This document shows, piece by piece, positions 26,580 to 34,669 of a stretch of DNA of 64,000 bases. The stretch's first letter is position 1, and every line of letters starts with the position of its first letter. Source of the stretch: Bradyrhizobium murdochi. Lineage in GTDB: Bacteria > Pseudomonadota > Alphaproteobacteria > Rhizobiales > Xanthobacteraceae. Both the position numbers and the translations under genes were made by a program. Below the pieces are notes generated by a model. The model saw only the letters and a list, made by a program, of their open reading frames with translations, had not been told where the DNA came from and made no database searches. The stretch covers positions 124,001 through 188,000 of the forward strand of contig NZ_AXAU01000008.1 in assembly GCF_000472965.1 (NCBI RefSeq). Direction: 5' to 3'.

Positions 26580-26763
26580 GTCGCGACCGCCTCGACATCG
26601 TCCGAAGCAGCCGACAATCGGCGCCATTTACAGTCCGGCCCAAGGCCAAGTCAAGAACGGTGAAAGTACCGACTTTGGCGTGATTTTGCCGGGAACTTCC
26701 CTTGTTTGCGGGAGGATGAACCGATATCTAGCTGTCTATCCCTCCTCGCGAGCTCCCCCTCCC

Positions 26764-27054
26764 ATGCGTGCTATCCTCGACATCGTCATCATTGTCCTTG
26801 ACCTATACGTCTGGCTTTTGATCGCCGCGGCCATCCTGTCCTGGCTGATCGCCTTCAATGTCGTGAACACGCGCAACGGGTTCGTCGCGGCGGTGGCGGA
26901 ATTCCTGTACCGGATTACCGAGCCGGCGCTGGCGCCGATCCGCCGGTTCATGCCCAATCTGGGTGGGCTCGACATCTCGCCGATCATCCTGATCCTGATC
27001 ATCATGCTCGTTCAGCGGATAATCCTCTACTACGTCTATCCCAACGTCATCTGA
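26764..27054 (+). CDS. YggT family membrane protein
   Basis: The 96-residue product has two hydrophobic hairpin regions (about residues 4-30 and 72-92). The family signature RITEPALAPIRRFMPNLGGLDISP lies between them (residues about 51-74). YggT proteins are inner-membrane proteins of uncertain role, linked to osmotic or cell-division functions. The longer frame upstream runs across tRNA-Ala and is discarded. It is followed 30 bases later by a DUF167 gene, a common pairing. Confidence 0.9.
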   Translation: MRAILDIVIIVLDLYVWLLIAAAILSWLIAFNVVNTRNGFVAAVAEFLYRITEPALAPIRRFMPNLGGLDISPIILILIIMLVQRIILYYVYPNVI

Positions 27055-27084
27055 CCGCGAGCACTGATAGCTGACGGATGCCCG

Positions 27085-27402
27085 ATGGATCCCTGGCGCT
27101 ACTCGACCGACGGCATCAGTGTCGCGCTGCGGGTGACGCCGCGCGGCGGGCGCGACGATATCGATGGCATTGAAACGCTCGCCAACGGCCGCTCGGTGGT
27201 GAAGGTTCGCGTCCGTGCCATCGCCGACGGCGGCGAGGCCAACCGTGCGGTTACGGAACTGCTGGCGAAGGTGCTCGGCGTCCCGAAGGCGAGGGTGAAA
27301 ATCTTGTCGGGCATGACCTCGCGCATCAAGCAGGTCGCCGTTGATGGCGATCCCAAAATTCTCGGCGAAACGCTGCGAAAGGTAGCCGCCGCCAAAGCAT
27401 GA
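27085..27402 (+). CDS. DUF167/YggU family protein
   Basis: The 105-residue protein has the YggU pattern: [14 protein letters not shown] near the start, then [15 protein letters not shown] and [14 protein letters not shown]. It is a small alpha/beta protein of unknown function, usually beside yggT and here also close to folD. Its stop codon lies inside repeat family A copy 2. Confidence 0.92.
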   Translation: MDPWRYSTDGISVALRVTPRGGRDDIDGIETLANGRSVVKVRVRAIADGGEANRAVTELLAKVLGVPKARVKILSGMTSRIKQVAVDGDPKILGETLRKVAAAKA

Positions 27403-27450
27403 TCCGGACCCGGCGGGCCGCGGAAGCGCAATTTTCCGAAAGGATCATGC
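27397..27450. repeat. Palindromic repeat family A, copy 2 (overlaps a stop codon)
   Basis: The element opens GCATGATCCGGA and closes TTTTCCGAAAGGATCATGC. The TGA in its first arm is the stop codon of the DUF167 gene. It has the same ends as the copies at 3.3 and 44.2 kb and an altered core, and lies 26 bases before folD. Confidence 0.75.
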
Positions 27451-27475
27451 GTCAAAACGAAGACGAAGGATTGAG

Positions 27476-28360
27476 ATGACGGCACGCATTATCGACGGAA
27501 AGGTCATTGCGGCGGAGCTTCGCGCCCGTGTTGCGGAAGAGGTCGCACGGGTCAAAGGCGAGCATCAGGTCACTCCGGGCCTTGCGGTGGTGCTGGTCGG
27601 CAACGACGCCGCCAGCGAGGTCTATGTCCGCAGCAAGCACACCCAGACCCAAGCCGCCGGCATGGCCTCGTTCGAGCACAAACTGCCGGCCGACGTCGTG
27701 CAGGCCGATCTCCTGGCGCTGATCGCAAAGCTCAACCGCGACCCCGCCGTGCACGGCATTCTCGTGCAATTGCCGCTGCCGAAATCGCTTCACACCGAAA
27801 CCATCATCAACGCGATCGATCCCGCCAAGGATGTCGACGGGCTGCATCCCGCCAATGCCGGCCGGCTGGCCGGCGGCTTTACCGCGCTGTCGCCGTGTAC
27901 GCCGCTCGGTTGCATCATCCTGACCAAGAGCGTGCATGCCTCGCTGGAAGGCATGAACGCGATCGTCATCGGCCGCTCCAACCTGGTTGGCCGCCCGCTG
28001 CTGCAATTGCTGCTGAATGAAAATGCGACGGTGACGATCGCGCATTCGCGCTCAAAAGACCTGCCGCAACTCTGCGCCCGCGCCGACTTGGTCTATGCCG
28101 CTGTCGGCAAGCCCGAAATGGTGCGCGCCGGCTGGATCAAGCCGGGCGCCACCGTGATCGACGTCGGCATCAACCGCCTGCCCAGCGCTGACGGCAAGAC
28201 GCGGCTGGTCGGCGATGTCGCGTTCAAGGAAGTCGCCGAGGTCGCCGGTGCGATTACGCCGGTGCCGGGCGGCGTAGGCCAGATGACGGTGGCGTGCCTG
28301 TTGGTGAATACACTACGCGCGGCCTGTGCGATTCACGGGCTGCCGAAGCCCGGGGTGTAG
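27476..28360 (+). CDS. folD: Bifunctional methylenetetrahydrofolate dehydrogenase/cyclohydrolase
   Basis: FolD oxidises 5,10-methylene-THF with NADP and hydrolyses the product to 10-formyl-THF for purine and formyl-methionine synthesis. The 294-residue cytosolic protein has [11 protein letters not shown] with the catalytic lysine, [23 protein letters not shown], the Rossmann GRSNLVGRP and a [14 protein letters not shown]-terminal signature. Length is normal. A GGATTGAG segment supplies the ribosome site. Repeat family E follows the stop. Confidence 0.97.
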   Translation: MTARIIDGKVIAAELRARVAEEVARVKGEHQVTPGLAVVLVGNDAASEVYVRSKHTQTQAAGMASFEHKLPADVVQADLLALIAKLNRDPAVHGILVQLPLPKSLHTETIINAIDPAKDVDGLHPANAGRLAGGFTALSPCTPLGCIILTKSVHASLEGMNAIVIGRSNLVGRPLLQLLLNENATVTIAHSRSKDLPQLCARADLVYAAVGKPEMVRAGWIKPGATVIDVGINRLPSADGKTRLVGDVAFKEVAEVAGAITPVPGGVGQMTVACLLVNTLRAACAIHGLPKPGV

Positions 28361-28368
28361 GTGTTACC

Positions 28369-28451
28369 GTCGTTCCGGGGCGCGCGCGAAGCGGGCGAAC
28401 CCGGAACCTCGAGATTCCGGGTTCGATGCTGACGCATCGCCCCAGAATGAC
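28369..28451. repeat. Palindromic repeat family E
   Basis: The outer ends GTCGTTCCGGGG and CCCCAGAATGAC are roughly complementary. Inside, GAACCCGGAA (28397-28406) and TTCCGGGTTC (28415-28424) form a perfect 10-bp stem. It fills the gap between convergent folD and ppa and may act as a two-way terminator. I see no second full copy in this window. Confidence 0.65.
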
Positions 28452-28486
28452 ACTACTTCGTCAGCGGCCACGACGCGCGGAAAAAG

Positions 28487-29017
28487 CTACTTCTTCTTGG
28501 CGCGTTCGATGCCTTCCAGGATCAGGCGGTGGGCGTCCTCGGCGCCGCACCAGCGCAGCACCTTCACCCATTTGCCCTTCTCGAGATCCTTGTAGTGCTC
28601 GAAGAAGTGCTGGATCTGCTGCAGCGTGATGTCGGGCAGGTCGTTGTAGTTCCGGACCTTGTCGTAGCGCTGGGTCAGCTTTGACGATGGTACGGCGATG
28701 ATCTTCTCGTCGCCGCCGGCCTCGTCTTCCATCAGCAAGACGCCGACCGGCCGCACGCTCATCACGGCACCCGGCACGATGGCGCGCGTATTAGCAATCA
28801 GCACGTCGCAGGGGTCGCCGTCGCCGGACAGCGTGTGCGGGATGAAGCCGTAATTGCCGGGATAACGCATCGCCGTATAGAGGAAGCGATCGACCACCAG
28901 CGTGCCGGCTTCCTTGTCCATCTCGTATTTGATCGGCTCGCCGCCAACCGGCACCTCGATGATGACGTTGACGTCGTGTGGCGGATTTACTCCGATCGGG
29001 ATGGCGTCAATGCGCAT
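28487..29017 (-). CDS. ppa: Inorganic pyrophosphatase
   Basis: The 176-residue soluble family I enzyme hydrolyses pyrophosphate to drive biosynthesis. The signature is complete: [23 protein letters not shown], the metal-binding DGDPCDVLI, and later KVRNYNDLP and [13 protein letters not shown]. Length is standard for the bacterial hexameric type. A possible GCGCGCC/GGCGCGC hairpin lies upstream at 29043-29064. Confidence 0.97.
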   Translation of the reverse strand: MRIDAIPIGVNPPHDVNVIIEVPVGGEPIKYEMDKEAGTLVVDRFLYTAMRYPGNYGFIPHTLSGDGDPCDVLIANTRAIVPGAVMSVRPVGVLLMEDEAGGDEKIIAVPSSKLTQRYDKVRNYNDLPDITLQQIQHFFEHYKDLEKGKWVKVLRWCGAEDAHRLILEGIERAKKK

Positions 29018-29115
29018 AAGGGACTCCGCTTGGCGTTAAGGGGCGCGCCAGGAATCAGGCGCGCGTCAGGGTCCCTTTAGACCCGCAGCCGAGCAGGGAA
29101 AAGCCTGAAATAGCT

Positions 29116-29625
29116 TCAGTTGGTCCAGGCAAAAGCGACTTTGTCGAGCGATTTGGCGCCGAACTTCTCCGAGGAGCGGGCCACCATGCGACCGCCGAGC
29201 GCGCGGTAGAATTCCGTCGCCGGATCGTTGTCCGACAGCGCCCAGATCACCATGCTCCTCAGCCCGCTCTGCATCAGATCGCGCCGGGCGGCGGTGAACA
29301 GGCGGCGGCCGAAGCCGAGGCCCTGGAATTCCGGCCGCAGGTAAAGCTCGTAGATCTCGCCTTCGAAATGCAAGCTGCGGGCGCGGTTGCGGCCGTAATT
29401 GGCGTAGCCCGCGACCTTGTCGCCGAACACCAGCACGCTGACGCGGCTGCCTTTGCGGATTGCGCTGTCCCACCATTGCGGGCCGCGACGGTTAATGAGT
29501 TTTTCGAGCTCGGCGCCGGGAATGATGCCCTGATAGGCCGAGCGCCAGGCTTCATCATGGGTAGACGCCACCGCGGCTGCATCCGCAGCCTTGGCCGGTC
29601 GAACCTCGATCAGGGTTGTGCTCAT
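29116..29625 (-). CDS. GNAT family N-acetyltransferase
   Basis: The 169-residue protein has the GNAT layout. VRPAKAADAAAVAS opens the fold, and the acetyl-CoA-binding motif A is ELYLRPEFQGLGFGRRLF, ending in the Q/RxxGxG/A loop. A C-terminal ATEFYRALGGRMV motif B follows. The substrate is unknown. ATG 29625 is preferred to an upstream frame start because the family fold begins at STTLIEVRPA. Confidence 0.88.
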   Translation of the reverse strand: MSTTLIEVRPAKAADAAAVASTHDEAWRSAYQGIIPGAELEKLINRRGPQWWDSAIRKGSRVSVLVFGDKVAGYANYGRNRARSLHFEGEIYELYLRPEFQGLGFGRRLFTAARRDLMQSGLRSMVIWALSDNDPATEFYRALGGRMVARSSEKFGAKSLDKVAFAWTN

Positions 29626-29916
29626 ATCCTGATCAAAGCAAGTCGGCGGGCCGGCTTCAAGGTCCATCGTTAATTATCGGTTAACCTGTGGATTTTCTGC
29701 ATCAGTTTCGTGTTCTTCTGTACCGAAAGAGGACAAGGTGGCTGTCTCATCAGGTGTTTCGCCGAGGCAATGGGCGGCGAAATCGTTGTTAAAATCATCC
29801 AACCAAACGGCTCGGTGAATTCTGTTCACGGAAAAATGCGCAGGATGTGATTCGCCGGCGGTATTCTGTTGGTGAGTTCGCAATACGCCCCTCCCTCGGC
29901 TGCACCAGGCCATTTC

Positions 29917-30816
29917 ATGCATCCCCTAAACATGCTTCCTGCGCTGATCCTCGTTGCCGCGCTCGGCGTGAAGGTCGCCGCCGCGCAGTCCAGCCTTGGC
30001 GCGCAAGGCCCGGAAGGCGAGCCTCACCGGCTGCAGCAATGGCTGGTGCCTTCTCCCGATTCTGCAACTGCCGCGCATGCGGTGCTGTTCAGGCCACCGG
30101 GAAAGGGGCCGTTTCCACTTGCGGTGATTGCGCACGCCTCGACCCAGAACGTGTTGCGGCGAGCGCAGATGCCGCAGCTCGAATACCGCGCGCTCGCCGG
30201 ATGGCTGGTGGCCCGCGGTTTTGCCGTGCTGGTTCCTGAACGCCCGGGCCATGGCGCGACGGGCGGAAAATACCTGGAGGATCAGGGCGGTTGCGACGAG
30301 GCTGACTACGCCAAGTCTGGCCGCGTTGTGGCGGATGCGATCGCCGCTGCCACCGGCTTCATACGCAAGCAGCCCTTCATCCGCGCCGAGGGCATGGTCG
30401 TGATCGGCCATTCGGCTGGCGCCTGGGGTGCACTGGCGCTGGCCGGCGAAGATCCGAAGAACGTTGCCGCCATCATCGCGTTCGCGCCGGGGCGCGGCGG
30501 GCATGCCGATGATTCTTCCAGCCGCGTCTGCGCGCCGCACACGCTGATGGCTGCCGCGGGCGAATTCGGCAAGGCTGCACGCGTGAGGGTGACCTGGCTG
30601 GTGGCTGCCAATGACAGCTACTTTTCGCCCGCATTCTCGCGTCAATTGGCCGATGCGTTTCGTGCCGCCGGCGGCAGGGCTGATTTTCGCGTGCTGCCGG
30701 CCCATGGCAGTGAAGGCCACTGGCTGGTGGAAACTGGCGGCGGTGTAACCCTCGCCGGACCTGAACTCGATCGTGCGTTGAAGGCGCGGTCCCGTACCCC
30801 GGCAGCCAAGCGATGA
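29917..30816 (+). CDS. Exported alpha/beta hydrolase, dienelactone-hydrolase-like
   Basis: The 299-residue protein has an N-terminal signal sequence (hydrophobic PALILVAALGVKVAAA) and an alpha/beta hydrolase core. FPLAVIAHAS forms the oxyanion strand, ERPGHGATGG follows, and the nucleophile elbow is VVIGHSAGAWG. The acid is probably in VAANDSYFS and the histidine in SEGHWLV. It would act in the periplasm on an ester or similar bond. It overlaps the DUF2269 start by four bases (ATGA), so it heads the cluster to 33.1 kb. Confidence 0.82.
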   Translation: MHPLNMLPALILVAALGVKVAAAQSSLGAQGPEGEPHRLQQWLVPSPDSATAAHAVLFRPPGKGPFPLAVIAHASTQNVLRRAQMPQLEYRALAGWLVARGFAVLVPERPGHGATGGKYLEDQGGCDEADYAKSGRVVADAIAAATGFIRKQPFIRAEGMVVIGHSAGAWGALALAGEDPKNVAAIIAFAPGRGGHADDSSSRVCAPHTLMAAAGEFGKAARVRVTWLVAANDSYFSPAFSRQLADAFRAAGGRADFRVLPAHGSEGHWLVETGGGVTLAGPELDRALKARSRTPAAKR

Positions 30817-31280
30817 CGCTGTATTTCCTCGTCAAATATCTCCATGTACTCGGCGCGATCGTCATTCTCGGCACTGGCGCCGGCATCGCATTTTTCATGC
30901 TGATGGCCCATCGTAGCCGGGACGTGGCGTTCATCGCGCGCACGGCAGAGACCGTCGTGATCGCTGACATGCTGTTCACGCTAACGGCGGTGCTGCTGCA
31001 GCCGGTGAGCGGTGGCGCGCTGATCTGGCTGTCTTCCACTGCGTGGAGCGAACGCTGGCTGATGATCTCGCTCGGGCTCTATGCGGTGGCGGGGTTATTC
31101 TGGGTGCCGGTCGTATTCATGCAGATTGAAATGCGCGATCTCGCGCGCAAGGCGGCGGAGCAAAACCGGGAGTTGCCGTCGCGCTATCTCGCACTTTTCC
31201 ACCGCTGGTTTCTGTTTGGCATTCCCGGGTTTGGCTCGGTCATGGCTATTCTCTGGTTGATGATCGCCAAACCGTTCTAG
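30813..31280 (+). CDS. DUF2269 family integral membrane protein
   Basis: The 155-residue protein has four hydrophobic helices. Features include YFLVKYLHVLGAIVILGTG at the start, with a membrane histidine (H11), RTAETVVIADMLFT and LFHRWFLFGIPGF. Conserved histidines in helices suggest haem or quinone contact, but the function of the family is unknown. It overlaps the upstream hydrolase and lies five bases before the SDR/DoxX gene. Confidence 0.82.
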   Translation: MTLYFLVKYLHVLGAIVILGTGAGIAFFMLMAHRSRDVAFIARTAETVVIADMLFTLTAVLLQPVSGGALIWLSSTAWSERWLMISLGLYAVAGLFWVPVVFMQIEMRDLARKAAEQNRELPSRYLALFHRWFLFGIPGFGSVMAILWLMIAKPF

Positions 31281-31285
31281 GCAGC

Positions 31286-32605
31286 ATGAACGCCGACATC
31301 CGAAAAATCCTCGTGCTCGGCGCCTCCGGCCTGATCGGCCGCTTCGTGACCGACGATCTTCGCGGGAGAGGATTTCGCGTGGTCGGCGTCGCCCGGAAAT
31401 TATCCGCTTCGCAGAAGAACGGCGCGCTCGATCTCGAACTGCCTCTCATGTCGATGGATGCGGCGGCAATGGCGCGGCTGCTGCGCGATCAAGGCATCGG
31501 TGTCGTCGTCAATTGCGTCGGCGTGCTGCAGGATGGCCCCGGCAGCGACACTGCCGCAGTGCATCGCGAATTCGTAGCGCGGCTGTTGCAGGCGATCCGC
31601 GAAAGCCGCCTCGCGATCCGGCTGGTGCATATCTCGATTCCCGGTGTCGCCGAGACCGACGCCACCGCCTTCAGCACCACCAAGCGCGAGGCCGAACGAC
31701 TGATCGCCGATTCCGGCGTTCCGTACACGATCCTGCGGCCGGGTTTCGTGGTGGCATTGGCTGCCTATGGCGGCAGCGCCATGCTTCGCTCGGTCGCAGC
31801 ACTTCCGATTGATCTTTCGCCCGCCGAACGGCTGACGCCATTCCAGCCGGTCGCCATGGAGGATATCGCGGCGACGATTGCCTGGCTTGCCGCGCGCGAT
31901 CCGGGCGAGGCGAACGCGGTGACCTGGGACCTGATGCAGGAGCAGCCGGTCACGCTCGGCGACGTGATCGATCAATTTCGCGAAGTGTTTGGCACCGGCA
32001 AATGGTGGCGCATTGTGATGCCGGCGTTCCTGCTCGATCTCGGCGCCAGGCTCGGCGACCTCACGAGCTTGCTCGGCTGGACGCCACCGATGCGGACCAC
32101 CGCGATTGCGGAGCTGCGACGCGGCGTCAGCGGCAGTCCCGCCGGCTGGATGGCCGCCACCGGCATCATACCGAAGACAATCGGGCAAATGGCGGGAAAA
32201 CGCTTGGCGACCATCCAGGACAAATGGTTCGCGCGGCTGTTCCCGATCAAGGCGCTGATGATCGCAAGCCTCGTGCTGTTCTGGGTCGTCTCCGGCTTCA
32301 TTGCACTGGTGATTTCCTATGACGCGGCGGCAGGTATCCTGCGCAGCCACGGTTTTCCGCCGGCGCTCGTCGCCCCCATCACGGTGGGTACCAGCCTGAT
32401 GGATATGACCATCGGCGTGCTGATCGCGTTTCGCCGTACCTCGGCATTTGGCCTAGTTGCGGGTATCATTGCCTCGCTCGGCTATATGGCCGGCGCCGCA
32501 ATCCTGACGCCGGACCTCTGGATCGAGCCGCTCGGCGCGCTGGTGAAGACGGGACCCGCCATCGTGCTGATGCTGGTGGCGCTGCTGACATTGGATAATA
32601 GATAG
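31286..32605 (+). CDS. NAD(P)-binding epimerase-like domain fused to DoxX-like membrane domain
   Basis: The 439-residue protein starts with an atypical SDR domain (residues about 5-300), with ILVLGASGLIGRF, VVNCVGVLQDG, the STTKREAERL region and YTILRPGFV. A C-terminal membrane part of four helices (about 325-437) resembles DoxX. Such fusions may bind a nucleotide cofactor and pass electrons to membrane quinone, though none is firmly characterised. Its stop overlaps the first base of repeat family B. It is tightly linked to DUF2269 upstream and the DCC gene downstream. Confidence 0.82.
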   Translation: MNADIRKILVLGASGLIGRFVTDDLRGRGFRVVGVARKLSASQKNGALDLELPLMSMDAAAMARLLRDQGIGVVVNCVGVLQDGPGSDTAAVHREFVARLLQAIRESRLAIRLVHISIPGVAETDATAFSTTKREAERLIADSGVPYTILRPGFVVALAAYGGSAMLRSVAALPIDLSPAERLTPFQPVAMEDIAATIAWLAARDPGEANAVTWDLMQEQPVTLGDVIDQFREVFGTGKWWRIVMPAFLLDLGARLGDLTSLLGWTPPMRTTAIAELRRGVSGSPAGWMAATGIIPKTIGQMAGKRLATIQDKWFARLFPIKALMIASLVLFWVVSGFIALVISYDAAAGILRSHGFPPALVAPITVGTSLMDMTIGVLIAFRRTSAFGLVAGIIASLGYMAGAAILTPDLWIEPLGALVKTGPAIVLMLVALLTLDNR

Positions 32606-32648
32606 CGTTTCCGAGCGAAGTGGGAACCGGTTCGCGTGAAGGAAACGC
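32605..32648. repeat. Palindromic repeat family B, copy 2
   Basis: Ends GCGTTTCC and GGAAACGC are complementary, with the core GAACCGGTTCGCG. It starts at the last base of the SDR/DoxX stop codon and ends 20 bases before the DCC gene, so it sits inside a probable operon. Confidence 0.75.
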
Positions 32649-32667
32649 GTCAAGACAAAGAGTGTGC

Positions 32668-33075
32668 ATGACCCAATGGCCCGACGATGACGTGATCCTC
32701 TATGACGGCGTCTGCGTCTTCTGCTCGCGCTGGGTCCGCTTCGTTGCGAAACGCGACGTCGAGCGAAGGTTTCGTTTCACCGCGATCCAGTCGGCGTATG
32801 GCACACGACTGGCGCAGGCCTTCGGCATCGCTCCCGATGATCCCGATACCAACGCGGTGGTGCATGGAGGCGTCGCATATCTCAAATCGGACGCCGCTTT
32901 GACAGTACTCGGCATGTTGCCGGGCTGGCGATGGACGCGCGGGCTGCTTGCCGTACCGAAGCCGCTGCGCGATGCCGTCTATAATCTCGTCGCGCGCAAC
33001 CGGTATCGGATATTCGGGAAGTATGACGAGTGCTTCGTGCCGGACGCGGAGATGCGGGCGAGGGTGATGGAGTAG
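32668..33075 (+). CDS. DCC1-like thiol-disulphide oxidoreductase (DUF393)
   Basis: The 135-residue protein opens with ILYDGVCVFCSRWVRF, the family DGxCxxC signature, and has RRFRFTAIQSAYG in the middle and a conserved basic end (YRIFGKYDEC). Members are predicted thioredoxin-fold proteins. It has no signal peptide. Downstream of a DoxX-like fusion and DUF2269 it suggests a membrane thiol-redox module. The start is the ATG after repeat B; an in-frame start 16 codons earlier lies within the repeat. Confidence 0.88.
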   Translation: MTQWPDDDVILYDGVCVFCSRWVRFVAKRDVERRFRFTAIQSAYGTRLAQAFGIAPDDPDTNAVVHGGVAYLKSDAALTVLGMLPGWRWTRGLLAVPKPLRDAVYNLVARNRYRIFGKYDECFVPDAEMRARVME

Positions 33076-33092
33076 GAAAGAACGTCGCCTCA

Positions 33093-33179
33093 ACCGTCAT
33101 TGCGAGGAGCAAAGCGACGAAGCAATCCATGTCTCGGCAGCCGCGAAATGGATTGCTTCGCTTCGCTCGCAATGACGGT
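33093..33179. repeat. Palindromic repeat family C, full copy 1
   Basis: The outer arms ACCGTCATTGCGAG and CTCGCAATGACGGT pair perfectly, and inner GAAGCAATCCAT and ATGGATTGCTTC also pair. It fills the convergent gap between the DCC and amine oxidase genes and ends within three bases of the oxidase stop. Other copies are at 50.3 and 60.6 kb, with truncated forms at 49.7 and 62.7 kb. Confidence 0.85.
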
Positions 33180-33181
33180 TG

Positions 33182-34432
33182 TCAACGCTTAGTCAAAACT
33201 TCTTCCGCCGCCCGCTCGCCGCTGTCCCTTGCCCCATGCGCGGTCGAGAAGAACTCCGGCGAGGTTGCCTCGCCTGCAAAGAACAGCCGGCCATCGACGG
33301 GCGCGGCTAGGACCTCGCGATCTCCCGCATGTCCCGGCAGCGCGTGTGAATAGGAGCCGCGGGCGAAGGGATCATGCGCCCAGCGTGATTCGGCGAGCGG
33401 CTTCAGCTTGCGGCGAAAATCGTTGCCGAGGATCGAGACGATCTCGTCGATGCTTGCCGCGGCCAGCGCGCCGGGGCCGGCGTCCTCCAGCGACTGCGCG
33501 AAGCGGCCGCCGAAAAAGCCTTCAATGCAGGGTTGGCCAAATGGGCGGATGTGATAGGTGCCCATTTCGGTGCGCATGGTGGCGGCGCGCAGATTGCCCT
33601 CTACGGGCAGCGCTTCGGGCTCATCCACTGCCAGCGTCACCTTGTCGGCGAGGCCGAGCGGCAGGCCGCGCGCGGCATCGACCTTTTGTGGCAACGGCGG
33701 GTGAAAGCGGATCGCCTCATCGGCGATCAGGCTGGTCGGCACCGTGATGATCACCTTGTCGGCAGTCAGCGTGCCGCGCGACGTCTCGATGCGGACGCGC
33801 TTGCTTGAGTGATCGATCAGCGTCACGGCGCAATTGAGCGCAAGCGGACACGTGGCGCCATAGGCCGCAATCAGCGCACCATAGCCGCGGCGGACGCGCC
33901 AATTGATGTCGGTATCTTCATAGGCGTCCATGTCGATGACCGAGACCTGGTCGAGCTCGCAGCCATTGACGTAAGTCGAGATCGCATCGATCATCGGGTT
34001 CCAGCGATTGCCAGGCTCCAGATAAAGGCTTGCGGCGCAGTCGCGGCCACTCTTCGCGGCTTCCGCCGCCGCTATTTCGGCGCGGTCATAGAACGCATTG
34101 AGCGCGTGCATAAAGTCGTCGCGCTCTGCTTGCGGAAACGCCTTGCCGTGAGCGCGCTCGCGCCAGGGCGGCAGTGACCTGTTGATCTCGAAACCGAGCC
34201 GTTCGGCGATTTTGACAAATGAGTTCTCATCTGCCGAATGCAGCCAGCCGCAGCCGACGTCGAAGGTGACGTCAGGCGAGGCCATGATGGTGTGCGCGCG
34301 GCCGCCAATGCGATCACGCGCTTCCAGCACGATGACGGAGAGGCCGGAATCTTTCAGCGTATTCGCCGCGCCAAGCCCGGCGGCGCCGGCGCCGATGATG
34401 GCGACATCGACTGAGGAGGGGAGAGACGTCAT
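33182..34432 (-). CDS. FAD-dependent flavin amine oxidase-like protein
   Basis: The 416-residue protein begins with the dinucleotide-binding motif VAIIGAGAAGLGAAN and a conserved RIGGRAHT. A second FAD-binding block lies near the C-terminus, with DGRLFFAGEATSPEFFSTAHGA. This is the monoamine oxidase/polyamine oxidase superfamily layout; many bacterial members oxidise amines or carotenoid-like compounds. The substrate is not predictable. There is no signal peptide. It is convergent with the DCC gene across repeat C. Confidence 0.9.
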   Translation of the reverse strand: MTSLPSSVDVAIIGAGAAGLGAANTLKDSGLSVIVLEARDRIGGRAHTIMASPDVTFDVGCGWLHSADENSFVKIAERLGFEINRSLPPWRERAHGKAFPQAERDDFMHALNAFYDRAEIAAAEAAKSGRDCAASLYLEPGNRWNPMIDAISTYVNGCELDQVSVIDMDAYEDTDINWRVRRGYGALIAAYGATCPLALNCAVTLIDHSSKRVRIETSRGTLTADKVIITVPTSLIADEAIRFHPPLPQKVDAARGLPLGLADKVTLAVDEPEALPVEGNLRAATMRTEMGTYHIRPFGQPCIEGFFGGRFAQSLEDAGPGALAAASIDEIVSILGNDFRRKLKPLAESRWAHDPFARGSYSHALPGHAGDREVLAAPVDGRLFFAGEATSPEFFSTAHGARDSGERAAEEVLTKR

Positions 34433-34669
34433 GCGTAAGGCTGTAGCACGTTCGCGCAGAGGCTAGAAGCCGGCCATTGACGAGGGCGATGTCGGGGCCG
34501 GCAATCCGGGCGCGTCCGCGCATCGATCCGCAAGCAGACGTCGGTCGCGACGGGCAGTCGATGCGACGCTGTGGAAACGCTGTGGAAACGACGAGGTCTC
34601 TTGCGCCTCGTTCTGTAGTTGTGTTGAATACTATATTCACTTGTCTCATTTCAGATATGGATTTCAGCC

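Noticed and set aside
29674..29922. 82-codon minus-strand frame
   Set aside because: It has no ribosome site and mixed low-complexity composition, and it lies in the divergent promoter region of two genes.
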